In this document: one piece after another, positions 1 to 8,659 of the stretch
How positions within the stretch are numbered: position 1 is the first letter of the stretch
Layout: each line of letters begins with the position of its first letter
Assembly: GCA_934309345.1 (NCBI GenBank)
Contig: CAKRDD010000008.1
Location: 1-64,000, forward strand
Reading direction: 5' to 3'
Length of the DNA stretch: 64,000 bases
DNA from: an uncultured Mediterraneibacter sp.
Lineage (GTDB): Bacteria > Bacillota > Clostridia > Lachnospirales > Lachnospiraceae
Position numbers and translations under genes: made by a program
Notes under the pieces: model-generated
What the model saw: the letters and a program-made list of their open reading frames with translations, nothing else
Told to the model about the DNA's origin: nothing
The model's database searches: none

Positions 1-83
1 TCACTGATTGAAAATTGTAGTTTGAAAAGTATGATCCAAACCAAGAGTGCCAGATAAATTAAGAATAAAATGGTTACAAAGCA
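1..83 (-). pseudogene. VanZ-like N-terminal fragment, runs off window
   Basis: In the frame two bases downstream of the truncated response regulator, 27 codons stay open to the window edge. They read as a membrane segment ending LFLIYLALLVWIILFKLQF, which closely resembles the first transmembrane helix of VanZ (known pattern: LYL..LIW..LFKLQ). A TGA precedes the frame at 84-86 and no start codon or ribosome site is visible, so the N-terminus has been lost or fused. VanZ-family membrane proteins are linked to teicoplanin resistance in van operons but are also common alone in Firmicutes. The rest of the gene lies outside the window, so whether it is functional cannot be judged. Confidence 0.5.
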
Positions 84-655
84 TCATCTTTCCAAACCGC
101 ATGAAACAGTTCCTCAATACTTACAACATTCCCGGCACTTTCCAAAAGGACCTGGAGGATAGAAAATTCTGTCGGCGTCAGAGAAACAGGCTCACCGTCT
201 AACAGACATTCATGGGTCTGAACATTCACGCACAATTTGTTATAGGAAAGTTCCGATGGAACTTTCTCTGTGATGATACCGGGCGAATATTTCTTGTAAC
301 GTCTTAACTGCGCTTTCACTCTGGCAACTACTTCAAGTGGGCGAAAAGGTTTTGTCACATAATCGTCCGCTCCCAATGTCAGCCCCGTTATTTTATCCGT
401 TTCCTCAATTTTAGCCGTTAGCATTATGATTGGATAAGTGTATTTCTTTCGGATAAGCTGGCAAAGTGAAAAGCCGTTCATATCCGGGAGCATAATATCC
501 AGAATGGCAAGATCAATGTCGCCGCTTTCAATACACGACATGGCATCCGTTGCGCAGTAAAATTTATAAACGACGTAATTTTCGTTTTTCAAGTAGACCT
601 CCAACAGATCCGCTATATCTTGCTCGTCATCTATAATCAATATCTTTTCAGACAT
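74..655 (-). pseudogene. VanR-like OmpR-family response regulator, C-terminally truncated
   Basis: This is a two-component response regulator of the OmpR/PhoB class. The receiver domain (about residues 1-120) has the acidic pocket IIDDE, phosphoacceptor context LAILDIMLPD, and the conserved Lys in DDYVTKPF. The winged helix begins with LSLTPTEFSIL-like sequence (here SLTPTEFSILQVL) but stops after AVWKDDAL, about 40 residues before the normal end, so the recognition helix and C-terminal beta hairpin are missing. The sequence is closest, from memory, to VanR regulators of glycopeptide-resistance clusters. I chose the ATG at 655 because AAAGGAG sits 8 nt upstream (664-670); an upstream in-frame ATG at 706 has no such site. 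No histidine kinase follows. It could still be phosphorylated but should not bind DNA normally. Confidence 0.75.
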
Positions 656-803
656 ATTTTCAACTCCTTTGCTCATATATCCAATTAAGTATAGCAAATA
701 CAACATCTAAATTCACAATGGATTGCCTGAGAAATTATTAAGATTTTCCTAACTTTCGAATTTAGGCAACTTAAAATGCTAACGCAAATTACATATCAGT
801 TTT

Positions 804-1139
804 TTATGCGTCATACATATTCTCCAATATACTTCCATATAATGCACAGATTGACTTCATAATTGTATGCCATGAAATATCAGCAGCATAAGAATAATTT
901 TTTTGATATGTTTTCCATAACCGGACTTGATTCAATTTCATCAAATATTTCTCTTATATCCTCAGCTTCTATCAGGTCTAATGTTCCCCTTTTGGGGCTG
1001 TAGCCACAAGTACAGTCCATAAAACTTGTTTTTGGAGTTGTTCTCCATACAACTTTTGTAAAATATAAATATCATAAAAATCTCTCATTCGTGTATTTGT
1101 AACGTTTCGACTAACAACAGTTTCCAATTTTCCCCTCAA
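804..1139 (-). pseudogene. AbiEii/AbiGii-type toxin, C-terminal remnant with frameshifts
   Basis: Three consecutive minus-strand frames together spell the C-terminal part of an AbiEii-like nucleotidyltransferase toxin. The first gives LETVVSRN then TRMRDFYDIYIL, the second RGTLDLIEAEDIREIFDEIE, the third YSYAADISWHTIM to a stop at 804. The shifts fall in a CCCC-AAAA-GGGG palindrome (about 985-996) and a run of seven A residues (about 895-901 on the minus strand). The N-terminal nucleotidyltransferase domain and any AbiEi antitoxin are absent. AbiEii toxins act in abortive-infection systems by blocking tRNA function. This copy cannot be made as one protein and is a scar of a lost mobile region. 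Confidence 0.7.
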
Positions 1140-1153
1140 TCAATCGAGTATGT

Positions 1154-1205
1154 TAATAAGAGCCAGAACAGGCACCACGCACGGTAACTGTTCTGGCTCT
1201 TATTA
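1154..1205 (-). terminator. pyk terminator hairpin
   Basis: A perfect 18-bp inverted repeat (arms 1154-1171 and 1188-1205, 16-nt loop) lies just after the pyk stop codon. The distal arm ends in CTCTTATTA, giving an AU-rich tail. The decayed toxin gene begins directly beyond it, so this hairpin marks the edge of the core chromosome. Confidence 0.8.
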
Positions 1206-1220
1206 AAAGTTTTCTCTAAT

Positions 1221-2657
1221 TTAATCTACTGTTGCAATTCTCATCATATTACTTGTAAAGCTTCTCTCTTTGCTTACATTTGTTGATGGAATTCCAGCTG
1301 TGATAACTACAACATCTCCCGGCTCAACATACTGTTTTACCTGTGCCAGTTCGATTGCATTCTCACAGATATCTTCTGTTGTATCAACTTCAAGAGACTT
1401 CAGCGGTCTTACGCCCCAGTAGATAGACATTCTTCTCAGTGTTCTCTCGTTCGGAGTTACACCAAGGATCTCCTGTCTTGGTCTTAAGTTGGATACAACT
1501 CTTGAAGTTGCTCCTGATACGGATGGTGTAATGATACATTTTGCATTCAGGTTCGCTGCTGCCAGTACGGATGAATATCCGATCGCACTGGATACTCCAC
1601 CTCTTAAATGACCGTGCTCTTTCTCAAGCATGCTATCATAATCAAGGTGTTTCTCTGTCTGCTCGATAATATGAACCATCATCTGAAGTGCTTCGAGTGG
1701 GTATTTACCCTGTGCTGTCTCTCCTGAAAGCATTACAGCATCTGTTCCGTCATATACAGCGTTCGCAACGTCTGTCACCTCGGCTCTTGTCGGACGTGGA
1801 TTACGCATCATAGAATCAAGCATCTGTGTTGCTGTGATAACTGTCTTGAACTGATCGTTACATTTCTGGATCATCATCTTCTGAAGATATGGAAGTTCCT
1901 CTGCCGGGATCTCAACTCCGAGGTCTCCACGGGCAACCATGATACCATCTGCTGCACGGATGATCTCATCGATATTGCTGATTCCTTCTTCATTCTCAAT
2001 CTTTGCGATGATCGGGATGTATGGAGCTCCAAGAGATTTCAGGTATGCCTTGATCTCAAGGATACACTCTGCATTTCTTACGAAAGATGCAGCGATAAAA
2101 TCGATTCCCTGCTCTGCTCCGAATTTAATATCTTCTTTATCTTTCTCAGTGATCGCCGGAAGTCTTACCGGTACTCCCGGTACATTAACGCCCTTTTTCT
2201 CTCCGAGCTCACCACCGTTGATGATCTCACAATGAATTTCTTTGTCTGTTTTTCCGATTACTTTCAGTCCGATCAGACCGTCATCGATCAGAATAACCTT
2301 TCCTTCACTTACATCTTCTGCAAGTCCCTTATATGTAATAGATACTTTATTCTCATCTCCAACGATATCTTCTGTAGTAAGTGTAAAGGTGTTCCCTGTT
2401 TCAAGCTTAATCTTCTTTCCGTCTTTCAGAATACCTGTACGGATCTCCGGTCCCTTTGTATCCAGAAGAATTGCTGTTGTTGCATGTTCTTCCTCACGAA
2501 GCTCTTTGAGCATATCCATACGCCCTTTCTGCTCTTCGTGATCACCATGTGAGAAGTTGAAACGAGCTACATCCATGCCATTCTGGATGAGCTTTCTCAT
2601 CAGTTCTCTATCATTTGTGTTTGGTCCCATCGTACATACTACTTTTGTTTTTTTCAT
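1221..2657 (-). CDS. pyk: Pyruvate kinase
   Basis: Catalyses phosphoenolpyruvate + ADP to pyruvate + ATP, the last step of glycolysis, in the cytoplasm. The 478 residues start MKKTKVVCTMGPNT and contain the active-site signature around IIAKIENEEGI and the metal-binding MVARGDLGVEIP segment, plus MLSGETAQGKYP. It lacks the extra C-terminal PEP-utiliser-like domain found in Bacillus enzymes (about 585 residues), so it is the short form. The ribosome site AAAGGAGAG lies about 11 nt before the ATG. A rhomboid-like gene is 166 nt upstream; I see no clear promoter between them, so co-transcription is possible. A strong hairpin follows. Confidence 0.97.
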   Translation of the reverse strand: MKKTKVVCTMGPNTNDRELMRKLIQNGMDVARFNFSHGDHEEQKGRMDMLKELREEEHATTAILLDTKGPEIRTGILKDGKKIKLETGNTFTLTTEDIVGDENKVSITYKGLAEDVSEGKVILIDDGLIGLKVIGKTDKEIHCEIINGGELGEKKGVNVPGVPVRLPAITEKDKEDIKFGAEQGIDFIAASFVRNAECILEIKAYLKSLGAPYIPIIAKIENEEGISNIDEIIRAADGIMVARGDLGVEIPAEELPYLQKMMIQKCNDQFKTVITATQMLDSMMRNPRPTRAEVTDVANAVYDGTDAVMLSGETAQGKYPLEALQMMVHIIEQTEKHLDYDSMLEKEHGHLRGGVSSAIGYSSVLAAANLNAKCIITPSVSGATSRVVSNLRPRQEILGVTPNERTLRRMSIYWGVRPLKSLEVDTTEDICENAIELAQVKQYVEPGDVVVITAGIPSTNVSKERSFTSNMMRIATVD

Positions 2658-2823
2658 ACTAAGTCAATCTCTCCTTTAAAAAATATAACCATAAAGTTCC
2701 TATACACCTGGAGCGAAGCTACACCATATCTCCTTTGGGCTGCAACCTGAATCTGATACAATGCACTGCCATACCTCATCTCCGGTAAACTGTGTGAAAG
2801 ATGCCTGACGCACTTCCCACTTT

Positions 2824-3669
2824 CTACTTTACATGTTCATGTGTAAATAAATGATCCTGGCAATACTCATAATTCCCATTACATTTTGAACAGAAACGGA
2901 ACTCCAGAGTCGGATCATCAAGCTCTGTACGGCCACAGACTGCACAGCGGTGCCTTGCCCCATTCGCATAAGTCATATGTGGTCTCGTCTGCTGTTTAAA
3001 CTTTGCTTTTCTCGCCTGTTCTTTCGGACTGAAACGCTTCATATTCCTGCTGGACAGGAAAAAGATAACGAAGTTCAATAAGGATGCCGCAATCGCAACT
3101 TTCGTTGCAAGACTTCCTGTAAAGAAATAATACAGTGCCATTGCTGCATATACGAAAGCCATCCATTTCATCTTAATCGGTAAGATAAAATAGAGTAAAA
3201 CTTCCATATCCGGATAGATGGAAGCAAATGCCAGAAAGATAGACATTGTAATATAGTTTGTGCTGATCAACCCGATACTTGATAACGGGAGTTCAATTCC
3301 ATAGATAAGATAAAACACACCGTACAGTATGAATACTGCGATCACTGTAAAAAGTATTCCCGAAAAAATGTATACATTGTAACGGAATGTTCCCCAGGTT
3401 CTCTCAAGTGCAGAACCAAGAGAATAGTACAATAATACAAGAAACAGTAAAGAAACCAGACTTCCTGTCGGTGGAATCAGTACCCAGGAAATAATTCTCC
3501 ACACCTGTCCCCTTAATATATATGCCGGTTCCAGTGTAAGCCAGCCTAAAAGTCCCGGTGCCAAATAATAAATAGCAAAACCGATCACATAACCGGCCAG
3601 CAGATACACCGTAAGATTCGGTATCGCAAAACGACCTAATTTTTTTTCTAATTTATCAAGCCAGTTCAA
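2824..3669 (-). CDS. Rhomboid-like membrane protein with C-terminal zinc ribbon
   Basis: About six hydrophobic segments fill residues 20-205. Rhomboid-fold landmarks are visible: GQVWRIISWVLIPP in the first loop and ERTWGTFRYNVYIFSG. The catalytic GxSG serine motif is not seen where expected (SSIGLISTN instead), so it is probably a non-proteolytic rhomboid relative. The soluble tail carries CxxC (HRCAVCG), then FCSKC, then C..H..H residues, a likely zinc ribbon. I prefer the TTG at 3669 because AGAAGGAG lies 8 nt upstream; the ATG at 3693 lacks a ribosome site. The protein is then 281 residues. A consensus promoter at 3750-3778 drives it. Partner and function unknown. Confidence 0.7.
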   Translation of the reverse strand: MNWLDKLEKKLGRFAIPNLTVYLLAGYVIGFAIYYLAPGLLGWLTLEPAYILRGQVWRIISWVLIPPTGSLVSLLFLVLLYYSLGSALERTWGTFRYNVYIFSGILFTVIAVFILYGVFYLIYGIELPLSSIGLISTNYITMSIFLAFASIYPDMEVLLYFILPIKMKWMAFVYAAMALYYFFTGSLATKVAIAASLLNFVIFFLSSRNMKRFSPKEQARKAKFKQQTRPHMTYANGARHRCAVCGRTELDDPTLEFRFCSKCNGNYEYCQDHLFTHEHVK

Positions 3670-3698
3670 CTTGTATTCTCCTTCTATTTTCATTTTAT

Positions 3699-3740
3699 GT
3701 TACCGTCTACACTATGTGCAGACAGCACTCGCATCTTCGT
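3699..3740. repeat. Degenerate copy of the GTTACTGTTC dispersed element
   Basis: This 41-nt stretch aligns, at roughly three-quarters identity by eye, with the left end of the element at 42165 (GTTAC, then a CAC-N3-GTG hairpin, then AGCA and CGCATCTT). It lies in the 5' leader of the rhomboid-like gene, where GTCTGCAC/GTGTAGAC can form a hairpin. The right half is not recognisable. The whole 3670-4021 gap holds this element plus two divergent promoters and nothing else that I can identify. Confidence 0.4.
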
Positions 3741-3749
3741 ATAGCAGTA

Positions 3750-3778
3750 ATTGTACAAGGGAAGACTTGTTTTGTCAA
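3750..3778 (-). promoter_or_regulatory. Sigma-A promoter of rhomboid-like gene
   Basis: TTGACA (3773-3778) and TACAAT (3750-3755) are separated by 17 nt on the minus strand. The transcript would start near 3743 and read through the repeat copy into the gene at 3669. Confidence 0.75.
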
Positions 3779-3897
3779 ACGATTGTTTTTATGTTAATAC
3801 ACTTTTAACAAGAATATGATATTTTCTTTCCATTTCCACTTAGACATTTTGCCATATTACAGCCCATTTCTTCCGACTTACTACACTACAATGACCA

Positions 3898-3926
3898 TTG
3901 TCTTTTTAAGAATCTTGTCGTATAAT
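3898..3926 (+). promoter_or_regulatory. Sigma-A promoter of the activase gene
   Basis: TTGTCT (3898-3903), a 17-nt spacer and TATAAT (3921-3926) give a near-consensus promoter. The expected start near 3933 leaves a leader of about 90 nt before the ATG at 4022. Confidence 0.8.
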
Positions 3927-4021
3927 GTTATTTATTGCGAACCAACAAACGCATTTAATAAGTAGTAACTCATATAAATTTAACAAATTAACTGAATTAC
4001 AAAAGATTGGGGATATTAATT

Positions 4022-7000
4022 ATGAACGCAAAAAATCTACATACTTTAGGAATCGACATTGGTTCCACGACAGTAAAAATTGCAATTCTTAATGATGAAA
4101 ATGAAGTCCTCTTCTCAGATTATGAACGCCATTTCGCTAATATTCAGGAGACTCTTTCCGATCTGCTTGGCCGTGCGCTTTATAAGCTTGGGCCGGTTCA
4201 GGTCTCTCCTGTCATCACAGGAAGCGGCGGTCTGACACTTGCCAAACACCTCGGAGTTCCATTTGTCCAGGAGGTAATCGCTGTCTCTACAGCACTGCAG
4301 GATTATGCTCCACAGACAGATGTTGCCATTGAGCTTGGTGGAGAAGATGCGAAGATCATTTATTTTGAAGGTGGAAATGTGGAGCAGCGTATGAATGGTG
4401 TCTGTGCCGGTGGTACAGGTTCTTTCATCGACCAGATGGCTTCTCTCCTTCAGACAGATGCTTCCGGACTGAACGAATATGCAAAGAATTACAAAGCATT
4501 ATACTCGATTGCTGCACGCTGCGGTGTATTTGCCAAAACAGATATCCAGCCACTGATCAATGATGGTGCCGCTAAGGAAGACCTTGCCGCATCTATTTTC
4601 CAGGCAGTCGTAAACCAGACCATCAGTGGTCTTGCCTGTGGAAAACCGATCCGTGGACATGTAGCATTTTTAGGAGGTCCGCTTCATTTCCTTTCTGAGT
4701 TAAGAGAAGCCTTCATCCGCACACTGAAACTGGATGATGAACATATCATTGCACCGAACCACTCGCATCTGTTTGCTGCGATCGGTTCTGCACTGAACTC
4801 TAAGAAAGACACTCCGATGGAACTTCGTGATATGCAGAATCGTCTGGAAAATAGGATTCAGATGGATTTTGAAGTGGAACGTCTGGATCCACTGTTTGCG
4901 ACAACTGCAGATTATGAGGAATTCATTTCCCGTCACGCAAAGCATCAGGTACCGGTAAAGGATCTTGCCTCATACAAAGGAAAAGCATTCCTCGGAATTG
5001 ATGCAGGTTCAACAACTACAAAAGCGGCTCTTGTCGGTGAAGACGGAACACTTCTTTACTCTTTCTATCACAACAACGATGGGGATCCGCTTGGTACAAC
5101 GATCACAGCGATCAAAGATATTTACGATCAGCTGCCGGAAGGTGTAGAGATCGTACATTCCTGTTCTACAGGATACGGTGAATCTCTGATCAAAGCTGCT
5201 CTGATGCTTGACGAAGGGGAAGTTGAGACGGTTTCTCATTATTATGCTGCATCCTTCTTTGAACCGGATGTAGACTGTATCCTCGACATCGGTGGTCAGG
5301 ATATGAAATGTATCAAAATTAAAAACCAGACTGTCGACAGTGTTCAGCTGAATGAAGCATGCTCTTCCGGATGTGGTTCTTTCATTGAGACATTTGCAAA
5401 ATCTCTGAATTATTCTGTAGAAGATTTTGCTCACGAAGCACTTTATGCACAGAACCCGATTGATCTTGGAACACGCTGTACTGTATTTATGAACTCTAAA
5501 GTAAAACAGGCACAGAAAGAAGGCGCATCTGTTGCTGATATTTCAGCCGGACTTGCTTATTCTGTTATCAAGAACGCCCTGTTTAAGGTAATCAAAGTAT
5601 CTGACGCATCCGAACTTGGAAATCATATCGTTGTCCAGGGAGGTACTTTCTATAACAACGCTGTGTTGAGAAGTTTTGAGAAAATCGCAAACTGTGAAGC
5701 AATCCGCCCGGATATTGCCGGAATCATGGGAGCTTTCGGTGCAGCCCTGATTGCCAGAGAACGTTACGTTGACTGCGAAGGCACAACCATGCTTTCCATT
5801 GATGAGATCCGCTCTCTTGAATACTCCACAACAATGACAAAATGTCGTGGATGTACCAACACCTGCCGTCTGACGATCAATCATTTCAGCGGCGGACGTA
5901 AGTTCATCACAGGAAATCGCTGTGAACGCGGACTTGGAAAAGAAAAATCTAAAAATCAGATGCCGAACTTGTTCGAATACAAAATGCATCGTTATTTTGA
6001 TTATGAACCACTTTCTGAAGAAGAGGCAAAGCACGGAGCGATCGGTATTCCTCGTGTACTGAATATGTACGAGAACTATCCGTTCTGGTTCACATTCTTT
6101 ACAAAACTTGGATTCCGTGTTGTTCTGTCACCTGCTTCTACAAGGAAGATTTACGAACTTGGTATTGAATCTATTCCAAGTGAATCTGAGTGTTATCCGG
6201 CAAAACTGGCGCACGGACATGTACAGTGGCTGATCAACCAGGGAGTGAAACACATTTTCTATCCGTCAATTCCATATGAACGGAAAGAATTTGCTGATTC
6301 TGACAACCACTACAACTGCCCGATCGTTACTTCCTATCCGGAAAATATTAAGAATAATATGGATCCGATCGTCAACGGAGAAGTTGATTTCATCCATCCA
6401 TTCTTAAATCTGGAAAGTGAAGAGACGATTTCTTATCGTCTTGTAGAAGAATTAAGTAAGACGTTCTCTCTTTCTGAAAATGAGATTAAATCTGCAGTTC
6501 ACGATGCATGGAATGAACTTGCTGCCTGCCGTCAGGATATGCGAAATAAAGGCGAAGAGACGATCCGTTTCTTAAATGAAACAGGAAACCGCGGTATCGT
6601 ACTTGCCGGTCGTCCATACCATATTGACCCGGAAGTAAATCATGGTCTGCCTGAGCTCATTACATCCTATAACATTGCTGTACTTACGGAAGACTCTGTC
6701 TCTCATTTGAATCCGGCAGAGCATCCTCTGAACGTCATGGACCAGTGGATGTACCACTCCAGACTGTACGCTGCTGCAAACTATGTAAAGACAACTGAGA
6801 ATCTTGACCTGATCCAGCTTAACTCTTTCGGATGTGGACTGGATGCTGTTACAACAGATCAGGTTGCTGAGATCCTTACAAATTCAGATAAGATCTACAC
6901 AACTTTGAAGATCGATGAAGTAAATAACCTTGGAGCCGCAAGAATCCGTGTGCGTTCTCTTCTCGCTGCAATCCGCGTACGTGAAAAGAAGCAGGAAAAA

Positions 7001-8263
7001 CGTACCATTCGTCCGGCTTCTATCGAAAAGGTTACATTTACAAAAGAGATGCGTAAAGATTATACAATTCTCTGTCCGCAGATGTCTCCTGTTCATTTTG
7101 AACTGCTTGAGCCTGCTTTCCGCGCTGCCGGGTACAACATTGATGTTCTTCCTAATGATAACAAACAGGCTGTCGATATGGGATTAAAATATGTAAACAA
7201 TGACGCCTGCTACCCTTCTCTGATCGTTGTCGGTCAGATCATGGATGCACTGTTATCCGGAAAATATGACTTGAACCATACAGCTGTTATCATTACACAG
7301 ACCGGTGGTGGTTGCCGTGCTTCGAACTATATTGGATTTATCCGTCGTGCACTTAAGAAAGCCGGCATGGAGCATATTCCGGTTATATCACTTAACTTAA
7401 GTGGACTGGAAGATAACCCTGGATTCAAGCTTTCTCCTGCACTGGTTCTCCGCGGAATCTACGCAGCAGTATTCGGAGATATCTTTATGAAATGCGTTTA
7501 CCGCATGCGTCCTTATGAGGCCGTACCGGGAACTACAGATAAGATTCACCGTAAATGGGTTGAAGTTGTTAAGAAGTTTGTGTCCGAGGGATATCCGTCC
7601 CGTAAGAGATTTAAGAAGCTTTGTAAAGATATCATCAGTGATTTTGATAATATCGAGACACTTGATATCAAGAAACCGCGTGTTGGGATCGTTGGAGAAA
7701 TCCTCGTTAAATTCCTCCCTGCTGCCAACAATCATCTGGCAGAGCTTCTGGAAAGCGAAGGCGCCGAGGCAGTCGTTCCGGATCTTCTTGACTTCCTGCT
7801 CTACTGCTTCTACAACCAGAACTTCAAAGTTTCCCATCTGGGAATGAAGAAGTCCAAAGCAACAGCCGGAAATCTTGGAATCAAAGCACTGGAATGGTTC
7901 CGTGCCCCTGCTTCCAAAGCATTTACAGAAAGTAAACACTTTGATCCGCCGGCTCACATTGAAGATCTTGCAAAGATGGCTTCTGAGATCGTATCTCTCG
8001 GAAACCAGACCGGTGAGGGATGGTTCTTAACAGGTGAGATGCTTGAACTCATTCACAGCGGTGCCGGAAATATCGTCTGCACCCAGCCATTCGCCTGCCT
8101 GCCAAACCATGTTGTAGGTAAGGGAGTTATCAAAGAGCTCCGCCGCAGACACCCAGAATCCAACATCGTGGCAATCGATTTTGATCCAGGCGCAAGTGAG
8201 GTAAATCAGTTGAATCGAATTAAATTGATGCTGTCGACGGCATTTAAGAATCTTGAAAAATAA
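4022..8263 (+). CDS. Giant 2-hydroxyacyl-CoA dehydratase activase-type protein, two ASKHA ATPase domains fused to DUF2229-like region
   Basis: A 1413-residue fusion. Two BcrAD/BadFG-type ATPase modules are visible: the first begins GIDIGSTTVKIAI near residue 10 with cluster-ligand cysteines C128 (VCAGGTGSF) and C167 (RCGVFAK); the second begins GIDAGSTTTKAAL near residue 325 with C447 (EACSSGCGSF) and C486 (RCTVFMN). A C608-x2-C611-x3-C615 cluster plus C634 follows, then DUF2229-like and dehydratase-like regions to the end. Known activases of this family bind one [4Fe-4S] between two subunits and use ATP to drive low-potential electron transfer to a dehydratase or double-cubane protein; here both ATPase halves may pair within one chain. 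ATG 4022 follows TTGGGGAT; an in-frame TTG at 4007 is less likely. No separate dehydratase or acyl-CoA genes are nearby. Substrate unknown. Confidence 0.85.
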   Translation: MNAKNLHTLGIDIGSTTVKIAILNDENEVLFSDYERHFANIQETLSDLLGRALYKLGPVQVSPVITGSGGLTLAKHLGVPFVQEVIAVSTALQDYAPQTDVAIELGGEDAKIIYFEGGNVEQRMNGVCAGGTGSFIDQMASLLQTDASGLNEYAKNYKALYSIAARCGVFAKTDIQPLINDGAAKEDLAASIFQAVVNQTISGLACGKPIRGHVAFLGGPLHFLSELREAFIRTLKLDDEHIIAPNHSHLFAAIGSALNSKKDTPMELRDMQNRLENRIQMDFEVERLDPLFATTADYEEFISRHAKHQVPVKDLASYKGKAFLGIDAGSTTTKAALVGEDGTLLYSFYHNNDGDPLGTTITAIKDIYDQLPEGVEIVHSCSTGYGESLIKAALMLDEGEVETVSHYYAASFFEPDVDCILDIGGQDMKCIKIKNQTVDSVQLNEACSSGCGSFIETFAKSLNYSVEDFAHEALYAQNPIDLGTRCTVFMNSKVKQAQKEGASVADISAGLAYSVIKNALFKVIKVSDASELGNHIVVQGGTFYNNAVLRSFEKIANCEAIRPDIAGIMGAFGAALIARERYVDCEGTTMLSIDEIRSLEYSTTMTKCRGCTNTCRLTINHFSGGRKFITGNRCERGLGKEKSKNQMPNLFEYKMHRYFDYEPLSEEEAKHGAIGIPRVLNMYENYPFWFTFFTKLGFRVVLSPASTRKIYELGIESIPSESECYPAKLAHGHVQWLINQGVKHIFYPSIPYERKEFADSDNHYNCPIVTSYPENIKNNMDPIVNGEVDFIHPFLNLESEETISYRLVEELSKTFSLSENEIKSAVHDAWNELAACRQDMRNKGEETIRFLNETGNRGIVLAGRPYHIDPEVNHGLPELITSYNIAVLTEDSVSHLNPAEHPLNVMDQWMYHSRLYAAANYVKTTENLDLIQLNSFGCGLDAVTTDQVAEILTNSDKIYTTLKIDEVNNLGAARIRVRSLLAAIRVREKKQEKRTIRPASIEKVTFTKEMRKDYTILCPQMSPVHFELLEPAFRAAGYNIDVLPNDNKQAVDMGLKYVNNDACYPSLIVVGQIMDALLSGKYDLNHTAVIITQTGGGCRASNYIGFIRRALKKAGMEHIPVISLNLSGLEDNPGFKLSPALVLRGIYAAVFGDIFMKCVYRMRPYEAVPGTTDKIHRKWVEVVKKFVSEGYPSRKRFKKLCKDIISDFDNIETLDIKKPRVGIVGEILVKFLPAANNHLAELLESEGAEAVVPDLLDFLLYCFYNQNFKVSHLGMKKSKATAGNLGIKALEWFRAPASKAFTESKHFDPPAHIEDLAKMASEIVSLGNQTGEGWFLTGEMLELIHSGAGNIVCTQPFACLPNHVVGKGVIKELRRRHPESNIVAIDFDPGASEVNQLNRIKLMLSTAFKNLEK

Positions 8264-8613
8264 AGCTTTAACGTAGGGATTATTTTTTAGTGCGGACGAA
8301 AACTGAAAATATTATTTTAGAGAGTCGCTTGTTAGAAGAATGGTACAGGAACGCCGACTCAGGGTTACGCATACTGTTCATACTAGGAAAAACAACAGAC
8401 TGCTAAAAGCAAAGAAAGGATTGACAAACTCGCTGCCGCTCAGACAGCTGTCAATCCTTTCTTTAACGCAATCTATTGCTTTTCAAGTATGAGCAAGCAT
8501 GCTCCACATTCGTCTTCATTCCTGTACCATTCTTCTAACATGAAACTTCTCGAAGTTCATATTTTCTGTTTTCTGCTTATTGAAAAAAATAGTTTTCTAC
8601 GCTAAATTTTATT
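8264..8613. repeat. Large imperfect palindrome 1 (about 350 nt)
   Basis: Beginning at the activase stop codon, the left arm (8264-8350) pairs with the right arm (8521-8613); GTTAGAAGAATGGTACAGGA at 8331 matches the complement of 8521-8540 exactly. A central hairpin has a perfect 16-bp stem (8411-8426/8449-8464) around a 22-nt loop containing CTCGCTGCCGCTCAGACAGC. The right end reads GCTAAATTTTATT. No coding frame is supported. It may serve as a terminator for the convergent genes, or be a non-autonomous mobile element. Confidence 0.75.
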
Positions 8614-8659
8614 AAATACTAACACGTTTGAGAGATATATATCATTCTATAGAATGTCC

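Noticed and set aside
2658..2823. Small open frame between pyk and the rhomboid-like gene
   Set aside because: Frames are open for up to 50 codons but have no start with a ribosome site and no recognisable composition.
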